From: Tunturibacter gelidoferens
GTDB lineage: Bacteria > Acidobacteriota > Terriglobia > Terriglobales > Acidobacteriaceae
NCBI RefSeq assembly: GCF_040358255.1
Contig: NZ_CP132938.1
Span: 4,402,001-4,466,000 of the forward strand
Direction: 5' to 3'
Length of the DNA stretch: 64,000 bases
This document shows positions 27,365 through 35,128 of the stretch, one piece after another. How positions within the stretch are numbered: the first letter of the stretch is position 1; each line of letters starts with the position of its first letter. Made by a program: the position numbers and the translations under genes. The notes beneath the pieces are model-generated. The model was not told the DNA's origin. It saw only the letters and a list, made by a program, of their open reading frames with translations, and made no database searches.

Positions 27365-29101
27365 TTACGGGACCCTCTGAACGTATAGAGTGCGATTGTG
27401 AGAAGGTAACCACGACTGAAAGGAAACAGGCGCAAAAGATGATGTTTCATAGCACGTTGATTGGTCGTACGCCAAAGCATAGTGAATATTCAACGACGGC
27501 ATGAGGCCTGAAAACCAGGATTGACATGCCGGCGAAAGACCTTGCCGCATTGGATGAGTCTTGTAAGCTCCTGTTGGAACCATCAACCGAGAATCGTTGA
27601 CATAACGAGAATTCTCGAGTTCTGTCCAGGCGTCGTATTCAAATCCAGCACGAATCTCACTTTTAGTCACACCCGTAGACAGCACTTCGTTTGTGATTGC
27701 CAACACCGCACGATCTCTGGCATACAAGTCGTGAAGTTCAGCAACACCAAAGGCTCCAAACATCAGAATTAAAGCCACGGTCAACAACGGTAGACGACCA
27801 CCGACTCTCTCCTCATATAACCTCAAAAGACCCACTACGGCCACAAAGATCAAGGGAATCAGGTATCTGTCGAAGATGTTTGTCCTTGTCACGAGCAATA
27901 CGATGTAGGCCATGGTAAATGGACCAAACATCGCAAACGTACTACTCCATGTGAATGTCGCTTTGCCTTTCCAATGCGGGCGTTGAATTTTGGAAACGTT
28001 AAGTAGAAATAGAATGAAACCCGAGAGAGCAGCTAGGACTAGCAGAGTGAGCACCATGCGACAGTCATAAGGAAGTACATCCGGCTGTACACCAAGAATT
28101 CCAGATCCGCTAGTCAATCCTCCGTTTATAACGGTGCTGCTAGTGAACTCAAGTTCGAGGCTAATCTGCTTGCTGAAAATCAAACCGAGAAGCCCCGCCA
28201 CTGCAAAGGCAGTTAATAGCGCAGTAGCTTCAAAACGCGTTAGCCGATCACGAAAGGGCAGCTTGACTATGAAGGCGGTGATAATTGGAAGGACGAAGAA
28301 ACAGATAGCTAGGCTATTACGCAGCACTATGTTCTTCAGCACACCGCCTACTCGTCCATGCGGGATGTGTACGAGCGCATCGGTAAGTGAGTAAGGTTGG
28401 TGGCGGAACCAGTACATACTCCATCCGATCATTCCGACACTGATGAGCCACAACGCAGCTGCCACTATCGGAATGCCAGCCCTTCTCCGAAGATGCCATG
28501 CTACGGAAGGAACCATTACCAGAGCCCCAAGCCAAGCTAACTGGCGGACAGTCCCACCAACTGCATTTGATAGCGCTGCAAACACGAGCCATCCAATCGC
28601 CTTCCGCGTCGTGCTTGCCTGAATCGCGCGTGCGCAACTGTAGAAACAAAGAACTATACAGAAAAACCCCGGGACGTCGGACATAAAGCTAAAGGCCACT
28701 GACAAAAACACTGGTGACAGCGCAATCATCAGAGCGCCGACCGTAGCGTTCCACTCGTTCACTCCTAAGCGAACGAGAAGGCGTTGAGCCAACATGATCG
28801 TCGCTACCGCAACAACTAGTACGGAGACCCTAGCAATAAAAAAAGAAAATCCGAATATCTTGAAGAAGAGTGCGCCGAGGTACAGTTGCCAACCCAGCAT
28901 AGCGGCCGACCATCCGTTATAAACAACGTGCCCCGTATCGGCGAGTACCCGTGCGCTCCAAATGTAAGACCAATCGTCATCCAGACCCATCTCGGCTACA
29001 GGATGTGAAACAACAATCGCAAGGACAAGAAACAGACCGCACAAGGCAGGACCGAATGCAGATTTACGAATTCGCGCAAACAAAAGATTCCTCCACCTCA
29101 T
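27365..29101 (-). CDS. GT39-like polyisoprenyl-phosphate glycosyltransferase (membrane)
   Basis: 578 residues, with about 10-12 hydrophobic segments through residue 480 and a soluble C-terminal tail. After the first helix it reads MGLDDDWSYIWSARVLADTG, the acidic first-loop motif of the ArnT/PMT clan of lipid-sugar-dependent glycosyltransferases. RLLVRLG, FSFMSDVPGFF and DRYLIPLIF blocks fit the family. It would transfer a sugar to a lipid, protein or polysaccharide on the outer face of the inner membrane. The acceptor cannot be inferred and it stands alone. An alternative start is the TTG at 29083, which has GGAGG 6 nt upstream. Base composition looks more AT-rich than its neighbours. Confidence 0.75.
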   Translation of the reverse strand: MRWRNLLFARIRKSAFGPALCGLFLVLAIVVSHPVAEMGLDDDWSYIWSARVLADTGHVVYNGWSAAMLGWQLYLGALFFKIFGFSFFIARVSVLVVAVATIMLAQRLLVRLGVNEWNATVGALMIALSPVFLSVAFSFMSDVPGFFCIVLCFYSCARAIQASTTRKAIGWLVFAALSNAVGGTVRQLAWLGALVMVPSVAWHLRRRAGIPIVAAALWLISVGMIGWSMYWFRHQPYSLTDALVHIPHGRVGGVLKNIVLRNSLAICFFVLPIITAFIVKLPFRDRLTRFEATALLTAFAVAGLLGLIFSKQISLELEFTSSTVINGGLTSGSGILGVQPDVLPYDCRMVLTLLVLAALSGFILFLLNVSKIQRPHWKGKATFTWSSTFAMFGPFTMAYIVLLVTRTNIFDRYLIPLIFVAVVGLLRLYEERVGGRLPLLTVALILMFGAFGVAELHDLYARDRAVLAITNEVLSTGVTKSEIRAGFEYDAWTELENSRYVNDSRLMVPTGAYKTHPMRQGLSPACQSWFSGLMPSLNIHYALAYDQSTCYETSSFAPVSFQSWLPSHNRTLYVQRVP

Positions 29102-29383
29102 CTACAGGAGTTAGTAGCCCCCGTTAACAAGAGACTTTCTTGTTTATACATTGTTGGATAAGGCCGTACTCCTGGTCATATCATCCGGATTCCAACAGAC
29201 AGCCACAGTGATCGCCGCATTGAGAATCGCACTACAGGTTACGACGACGTGATACTAGTGTAGGCTTGGCAAAAATCCGAGGACGAGAATTGTTGGTACG
29301 CAGACAACGACTGCGAAAGCAGCATCACGTAGGGTAGAAAAGTTTCCTAACCCTCACCGTTTTCTACGCTGATACAATTTTTC

Positions 29384-29602
29384 TTAGAGATGTTCACGAA
29401 GCCAGAACTTAAATTCTCGAAGCAAAAGGACTGCCACCTTCAAGGTTGGCACCGCCAGAAGCGCGCCGATCGAGACAACGAGTATCAGCAGGTTGTCGGG
29501 TATTCCTGGGAGAAAACTGCCAGTTTCGCCTGGATTTTCGCCTGGAGTCGGTAACGTACGATCATCCAAAGCCAATGCGGCAAGGAACCAAAGAGTGCTC
29601 AT
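29384..29602 (-). CDS. Small single-pass membrane protein
   Basis: 72 residues. ATG at 29602 has an AAGGAAG ribosome binding site at good spacing. A short hydrophobic N-terminus (LWFLAALAL) is followed by a Pro/Gly-rich linker (TPGENPGETGSFLPG), one long membrane helix (about 37-60) and a charged tail (REFKFWLREHL). I do not recognise the family. It stands alone, 282 bp upstream of the glycosyltransferase on the same strand, possibly in the same unit. Confidence 0.5.
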   Translation of the reverse strand: MSTLWFLAALALDDRTLPTPGENPGETGSFLPGIPDNLLILVVSIGALLAVPTLKVAVLLLREFKFWLREHL

Positions 29603-29891
29603 GGTAACTTCCTTATGCTAAATGTCTCGTGCCGGATGGAGTCGCTAGATAGGGGTCTTGGCTTCGGTAGCCTGAGGTTTCGGGATACCTGAAATATAGA
29701 AGGCTGTCTTGAATGCCAGCTCCGGACTTGAGGTCCGAGCGGCAGCGAACCAGCCCCAAAGTTATACTCATTGGGTCCACGGTTACTGTATATCTTCTAT
29801 CCCAATTTCTTCCGCATGTCCAGGTTGGGCCTCGGTCTAGTGGCGGGTCTCATCCCGCGCACGGTTTGCCACGCAACTTATGGACGCGCTA

Positions 29892-30074
29892 CTAATCACT
29901 CTCACGGATGCAGAAGAATCGGGCAGACCACTGCTGCGGAGTCATGCGCTTGCCGTACCACGGTATCAGCATAAAGCCGTCGGTGTTCCGCTGCACCGCT
30001 AGTTTCTCGTTAGGTCTCTCCACCGTCTGCAAATCGAACGTTGAGCAGAAGAACTCCGTCAGTGCCGGAACATT
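29892..30074 (-). pseudogene. Gene fragment, weakly VOC (glyoxalase)-like
   Basis: An open stretch of 60 codons with no proper start reads PALTEFFCSTFDLQTVERP, then GFMLIPWYGKRMTPQQWSARF. The spacing of the Phe-Phe, the LQTVE strand and the GF-hydrophobic strand loosely recalls a vicinal-oxygen-chelate domain end. No upstream part was found. The family call is a guess; what the sequence shows is protein-like composition in a gene-poor stretch (29603-30385). Confidence 0.25.
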
Positions 30075-30193
30075 TTAGGTAGTGAGGCGGTGTGATTGAT
30101 CCTCGTCACCATCACGATCTCTTTGCGACAGGCAACAGTGCCGCAGCCCCAGCCGCACCGTACGCCCTCCTTCCGCAATGAAGCAGGAGTTGA

Positions 30194-30213
30194 CTGCGGA
30201 AACGTTTCCGCAG
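30194..30213. promoter_or_regulatory. Perfect 20-bp palindrome, LacI-type operator
   Basis: CTGCGGAAACGTTTCCGCAG is a perfect palindrome with the central AAACGTTT core typical of LacI/GalR-family operators. It lies 172 bp upstream of padR. No LacI-family gene is in the window, so the site may belong to a remote regulon or a lost gene. Confidence 0.45.
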
Positions 30214-30339
30214 CGAGCGGGGCTTACCGTACCGATCCAACTCTGCGTTCTCTGCACGATTTGGAGCCCGCCTATAGATCACATGCAGAATTTTGCCCGA
30301 GTTGAAGGAGCGAAGTTTTTTATGTATGCTTCACCTGAT

Positions 30340-30376
30340 AAAATACCTATTTTTAAAATAGGTATTTTGATATAGT
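30340..30376 (+). promoter_or_regulatory. padR operator/promoter with 14-bp inverted repeat
   Basis: AAAATACCTATTTT (30340-30353) and AAAATAGGTATTTT (30355-30368) form a perfect inverted repeat with a one-base centre. TATAGT at 30371-30376 follows, 9 nt before the padR ATG. The repeat covers the -35 region, as expected for autorepression by PadR. The short distance to the start codon and absence of a ribosome binding site suggest a leaderless or near-leaderless transcript. Confidence 0.65.
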
Positions 30377-30385
30377 ATTTCTTCC

Positions 30386-30730
30386 ATGGCGAAGAACCCC
30401 AAACATCGCGATCTTTTCCCTGGTGCGCTGGAGGTCATGATTCTTCAGTCCCTGCGACTACACCCCATGCATGGCTATGCACTCGTGAAGCATATTAAAC
30501 AGGTGTCCGACGACCTGCTGCAGGTGGAAGAAGGTTCTCTCTATCCGGCACTCCAGCGAATGCTGAAGGAAGGCTGGCTCGAAGCGGAGACCGGAGTTTC
30601 TACCAAGGGCCGCCCCACGCGCATTTATCGACTTACTGACGCGGGCATCCGCCACCTCGAGAAAGAAGTCATCAGCTTCGAAAAGATGTTCGCCGGCATC
30701 ACGCGCGTGCTCGCTGTTGCCAAGGCGTAG
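30386..30730 (+). CDS. PadR-family transcriptional regulator
   Basis: 114 residues, standard for PadR. The winged helix shows LEVMILQSLRLHPMHGYALVKHI, then the conserved LQVEEGSLYPALQRMLKEGWLEAE and GRPTRIYRLTDAGIRHLEKE wing, and a short C-terminal dimerisation helix. PadR proteins paired with ADOP permeases are a recurrent acidobacterial unit in which PadR represses the permease. The permease start lies 11 bp after this gene. A perfect inverted repeat overlaps its promoter. The inducing ligand is unknown. Confidence 0.93.
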   Translation: MAKNPKHRDLFPGALEVMILQSLRLHPMHGYALVKHIKQVSDDLLQVEEGSLYPALQRMLKEGWLEAETGVSTKGRPTRIYRLTDAGIRHLEKEVISFEKMFAGITRVLAVAKA

Positions 30731-30740
30731 GAGGTCACAA

Positions 30741-33434
30741 TTGCAGTGGTTCGCTCAATTTTTCTCTCGACGCCACCGCTATGACGATATCTCCGTTTCG
30801 ATCCAGGAACATATGGAGAACCGTATCGAGGAGTTGATGGACGACGGCATCTCGCGCAAGCAGGCAGAGCAGGAGGCGCGGCGCGAATTTGGCAACGTGG
30901 CTCTCATTGAACAGCGCAGCCGTGAAGTATGGCAATGGCCGGCGCTTGAATCCATTGTGGCCGACTTGAAGTTCACCTTCCGAAGGCTGCGGACGTCGCC
31001 GGGCTTTACCGCGACCGTTCTCCTTACGCTGGCGATCGGGATCGGGGCCAATACCGCGATCTTCAGCGTGTTGAACAGCATCCTTTTGAAGCCGTTGCCT
31101 TACCCCAATTCAGAACAGCTTGTCTCTCTATGGCTCAACGCTCCAGGCGCCGGGGGACTCGCCAACTTTTCCAACGGCCTTCAGCTCTCATCGTCGATGT
31201 ACCTCACTTTCTCTCAGCACAATCGAACGTTCGAGACAATGGGTATTTGGACGCCGGGTACGGCCAGTGTAACGGGCGTGGCTAAACCGGAAGAGGTGCG
31301 AACCGAGATCGTGAGCGACGGCGTACTCGAGACACTTAAAGTTCCTCCTGTAGCCGGCCGTTGGCTTTCTGAAGTCGATCAGGATCCGCATGGACGAAAG
31401 AGCGTGGTATTGAGCTACGGGTATTGGCAACGCCGCTTCGGCGGAGATCGCAATGTGATCGGGCGCCCTATTCAGGTCGACGCCCAGACCAGAGAGGTTG
31501 TTGGCGTGATGCCGCGCGGCTTCCGGCTCGTCGATCGTGATTTCGATCTTCTGATCCCGCTGGCGCTGGATCGCACCAATCAAAAACTCGCAGGCTTCGG
31601 CTTCTACGGAATCGCTCGTCTCAAGCCCGGGATCGCGATCGCACAGGCAGATGCCGACATTGCGCGTCTGATTCCTGTCTGGATGGATTCCTGGTCAAAC
31701 GGCCCCGGGACCAACCCTCACTTCTACGAGACGTGGCGAATCACACCCAGCCTCCGTTCACTGAAGCAGCAGATCATTGGCGGCGTAAGCAGTATGTTGT
31801 GGGTGGTTATGGCGACCGTCGGACTCGTGATGCTGATTGCATGCACCAACGTGGCCAATCTCCTGTTGGTGCGTGCGGAGTCTCGCCACCAGGAGCTTTC
31901 CATTCGAGCCGCGCTCGGCGCTGGCCGTATGCGCATCGCGCGTGAGCTGATGATCGAAAGCATATCGCTCGGACTCCTCGGCGGCGTACTTGCGATCGTG
32001 GTAGCCTTTGTCGGCTTGCGCCTCCTCGTTGCCACGGGTCCCGTCGATCTGCCGCGCCTGAGCGAACTCTCTCTCGATGCGCGCTCGCTCGGCCTGACTC
32101 TCGCTCTCTCGATTCTTTCGGGGCTGTTCTTCGGATCCATACCGGCTATGAGATATGCGCGGACCCAAACCTCTGCAATGATGGGAGGCGGAAACCGGAC
32201 AGCCAGCGCTGGTCGTGCGCGGCAGCACTCGCGCAATGTACTGGTCATAGCACAGGTAGCCATGGCGCTCGTTCTGTTAATAAGCGCGTTGCTTATGATT
32301 CGCACCTTCGCTGCGCTGCACCGCGTCGAGCCCGGCTTTGCCGATCCTCAGCACCTGCAAACCATGCATATTTGGATTCCCGACCTGCTGGTCTCCGATC
32401 CGCAAGTGGTCACGCACGTTCAGAACAACATCGCCGACAAAATCGCTGCCATTCCGGGAGTCACTTCGGTTGGGTTCGCCGGATCTGTTCCCATGGAGAA
32501 CATCGACCCCAACTGGGACCAGATTCGCGTAGAAGGAAAAAATTACGAAGGCGGGGAACCTCCTCTCAGGCTCTTCAACTTCGTCTCACCAGCGTACTTC
32601 AATGCTATGGGTACACGTTTTGTGGCTGGTCACGACTTCACATGGGCAGATATCTACGACCTGCGGCCCAAGGTGATCGTGTCGGAGAACTTTGCGCGGG
32701 AGTCGTGGGGTTCGGCGTCCTCGGCTATCGGCAAACGGCTCCGTCAGTTCTCAAACACTCCATGGCAGGAGGTGATCGGAGTCGTCGAAGATGTGAGGGT
32801 GCACGGCGTTGATGAGAAAGCGCCCGCCATCGTCTACTGGCCGGCAATGATCAACGATCCATATACGCCGAAGCCTACCATCGATGCCCCACGCTTTGTC
32901 ACGTTCGCCATTCGCAGTAACCGTGCTGGAACTGAAAGCTTCCTCAACCAGGTGCAACAGGCCGTCTGGTCTGTGAACGCGAGCCTGCCGCTCGCATCGG
33001 TGAACACTATGCAGGAGATCTATAGCCAGTCGCTTGCGCGGACCTCATTCACGCTTGTAATGCTGGCGCTTGCCGGTGCAATGGCACTTGCCCTGAGCCT
33101 CGTCGGCATCTATGGAGTTATCTCATATGCTGTTTCGCAGAGGACTCGCGAAATAGGAATTCGACTGGCACTTGGAGCACAGAAAAACCTGCTGCGGTGG
33201 ATGTTCGTTCGATCGGCTCTTGTGCTAACCGGAGTTGGCATTGCCGTTGGCCTTGGAGCAGCAGCTGCACTGATGCAGCTCATGAAAACCCTGCTCTTCG
33301 GCATCAGCCCGCTCGATCCCCTGACGTTCTTTGCGGTACCGGTTGTCCTGGCGACAGCGGCTGCGATTGCCAGCTATCTACCAGCGCGGCGCGCTGCTGG
33401 AGTCGATCCAGTCGAAGCGCTGAAAGCCCAGTAA
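30741..33434 (+). CDS. ADOP-family ABC transporter permease, PadR-linked
   Basis: 897 residues from a TTG at 30741, chosen because GGAGG lies 6 nt upstream and it follows the padR stop. It carries the N-terminal prefix domain of PadR-linked permeases (about 1-60: DDISVSIQEHMENRIEELMDDG, ARREFGN). LKFTFRRLRTSPGFTATVLLT follows, then a MacB-type periplasmic core, FtsX block 1 (about 350-470, HQELSIRAALGAGRMR), a second periplasmic core and FtsX block 2 (about 775-890, REIGIRLALGAQKNLL). There is no ATPase gene nearby. Export or envelope function is presumed. It ends with DPVEALKAQ as is usual for the family. Confidence 0.92.
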   Translation: MQWFAQFFSRRHRYDDISVSIQEHMENRIEELMDDGISRKQAEQEARREFGNVALIEQRSREVWQWPALESIVADLKFTFRRLRTSPGFTATVLLTLAIGIGANTAIFSVLNSILLKPLPYPNSEQLVSLWLNAPGAGGLANFSNGLQLSSSMYLTFSQHNRTFETMGIWTPGTASVTGVAKPEEVRTEIVSDGVLETLKVPPVAGRWLSEVDQDPHGRKSVVLSYGYWQRRFGGDRNVIGRPIQVDAQTREVVGVMPRGFRLVDRDFDLLIPLALDRTNQKLAGFGFYGIARLKPGIAIAQADADIARLIPVWMDSWSNGPGTNPHFYETWRITPSLRSLKQQIIGGVSSMLWVVMATVGLVMLIACTNVANLLLVRAESRHQELSIRAALGAGRMRIARELMIESISLGLLGGVLAIVVAFVGLRLLVATGPVDLPRLSELSLDARSLGLTLALSILSGLFFGSIPAMRYARTQTSAMMGGGNRTASAGRARQHSRNVLVIAQVAMALVLLISALLMIRTFAALHRVEPGFADPQHLQTMHIWIPDLLVSDPQVVTHVQNNIADKIAAIPGVTSVGFAGSVPMENIDPNWDQIRVEGKNYEGGEPPLRLFNFVSPAYFNAMGTRFVAGHDFTWADIYDLRPKVIVSENFARESWGSASSAIGKRLRQFSNTPWQEVIGVVEDVRVHGVDEKAPAIVYWPAMINDPYTPKPTIDAPRFVTFAIRSNRAGTESFLNQVQQAVWSVNASLPLASVNTMQEIYSQSLARTSFTLVMLALAGAMALALSLVGIYGVISYAVSQRTREIGIRLALGAQKNLLRWMFVRSALVLTGVGIAVGLGAAAALMQLMKTLLFGISPLDPLTFFAVPVVLATAAAIASYLPARRAAGVDPVEALKAQ

Positions 33435-33791
33435 CTGACCCTTGCAACGAGGATTGCGGACATAAATATACAGCTGTGGTGTTGCACCGTTTTGCAGGGG
33501 TTTTTCCAGATTTTCGGCTGCAGATGGTGGTAGAAACGTGGTCAGGTTGTGGTGAAATGTGTGGTAAACGTGGTTTCCAAACACCACATTTCTGAGGCAT
33601 AAAAAATGCGCCACTTTTCTCGACTTTATTTTTTGTCTGGAAGGGTGGATCGATTCTTAATGGACGGTTCAGCCGTTCAGGCGAAAGCACGGATCGTCTG
33701 ATGCCGTCGCGCAGAGGAGCGGTTTAGCTGTTTGCAATTGGGCTAGTATGTCTGTCGCTTCTTTGCCATGTGATACAGAACCTCAGCGAGG
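33435..33791. repeat. Intergenic with TGGT-rich cluster
   Basis: Between the convergent ADOP permease and OMF genes, 33525-33595 carries spaced TGGT/GTGGT units and their complement ACCAC. A minus-strand frame over it reads like low-complexity peptides commonly mis-annotated in Terriglobia. It may be a dispersed intergenic repeat; no terminator with a T-run was seen. Confidence 0.3.
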
Positions 33792-35060
33792 CTATGGGAC
33801 TATCTCGGTGGCGGTGGCGAAGCTTAGCTGGTGGATTGCCATCCATGTCTGGGAGTAGGCGTTGAGAGCGTCGGATGTGACGGAGCGGGATTCGCGCAGT
33901 GCGTCCAGATAGTCGATCAGGGCAAGGCCGCCGTGCTGATAACTGAACTGGGCGATATCGAGAACGTCCTTCGCTTCGTCGAGGTAGTGGCCGTTGTAGC
34001 GGTCGGAGAGGACCTTGGCATTAGCGTAGCCGGACCAAGCCTGATCTACGTCGGCGACTACCTGATTGCGGGTCGCAAGCTCGGTGAAGCGACTAGCCTG
34101 TGCGAGATATTTGCTGGTCTCTTTATTCCCCTGATTTCGATCAAAGATTCGGATGGGAATATTGAAGTTGAAGCCGGCAGAGTTATAGGTGCCGCTGCGG
34201 TCATATTCGCCTTCGAGGGTTGGGTCGGTGGTGCCGTTCGCGTAGGCGAGCTTGACGTTGGCATCGGCAACGGCCACGCCGAGATGGGCGGCATGGTAGT
34301 CGGGGCGCGCGGCGAGCGCCTTCTGTTCCAGCCCTTCCATCGTGTCGGAGACGAGCGGCGGCACAACATCACCGATGACATCGAAGTCGGTGCGAGCTTT
34401 GTCATAGCCCAGGAGAGCCTGAAGTTGGATGCTGGCCTGCTGGGCATTCGTGATGGCGTTGGACTCGTCAGATTCAAACTGAGCCAGCTGGAGGTCGAGG
34501 CGTTCGAAGTCGAGCTTGGCGATATCTCCGGCTTTGTAGCGCTCCCGTCCGATGTCGAGCTCGTGCCTGAAGTCGCTTAGGTTGTCGTCGGCTAGTTTTT
34601 TTGCAGCCTTTGCGATGACGAAGCTGGTGAAGGCCTGGCGCACGGCAAGTATGGTCTGTTGCTCCTGCTGGTGGTATTGGGCGTCGGTCTGGGCCGTGGT
34701 GGAGCGGGCGCTGTCGAGACGCCAGCGACGCTTCTCGCCGCGCTCGAAGAGCCTCGAAACCTGCAAACTATAGGAATATGGATTAGAGGCTCCCTCTGCA
34801 GGAAGAGTTATGTTTGATCCAGTAAATCCGAAGTAGGGATTGGCTCTAACTCCAGCCTGAATCTCCTGAGCTTTGACTGAGAGCAGGTTCTGCTGTGAGG
34901 AGAGCAGGTTGGGATTCTTCATTCGCGCTATATCTACGGCCTGCTGCATGGTGATGGCGGCAGGGGCGGAGCTGGATGGCTGAGTCTGCGGAAACGCGAC
35001 ACGAGCCACGAGCAGAAGGCAGGAGGCAACAAGGAGGATTCGATGTTTTTTCTTCGTCAT
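33792..35060 (-). CDS. TolC-family outer-membrane factor (CzcC/CusC-like)
   Basis: 422 residues from ATG 35060, preferred because a signal peptide (ILLVASCLLLVARVAFPQT) follows directly; an in-frame start exists at 35129. Two OEP repeats are visible: ITMQQAVDIARMKNPNLLSSQQNL with its coiled-coil helices, and the second from about residue 220, ending GGLALIDYLDALRESRSV. It forms the outer-membrane channel for the RND pump encoded 69 bp upstream. It is third of the adaptor-pump-channel operon. Confidence 0.9.
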   Translation of the reverse strand: MTKKKHRILLVASCLLLVARVAFPQTQPSSSAPAAITMQQAVDIARMKNPNLLSSQQNLLSVKAQEIQAGVRANPYFGFTGSNITLPAEGASNPYSYSLQVSRLFERGEKRRWRLDSARSTTAQTDAQYHQQEQQTILAVRQAFTSFVIAKAAKKLADDNLSDFRHELDIGRERYKAGDIAKLDFERLDLQLAQFESDESNAITNAQQASIQLQALLGYDKARTDFDVIGDVVPPLVSDTMEGLEQKALAARPDYHAAHLGVAVADANVKLAYANGTTDPTLEGEYDRSGTYNSAGFNFNIPIRIFDRNQGNKETSKYLAQASRFTELATRNQVVADVDQAWSGYANAKVLSDRYNGHYLDEAKDVLDIAQFSYQHGGLALIDYLDALRESRSVTSDALNAYSQTWMAIHQLSFATATEIVP

Positions 35061-35128
35061 GTAGTTTTCCGAACCTCCTTTGGTCTGCGTAGTTCTTATT
35101 GAAGATTTGCCTGCATGCTTGAACTGCA

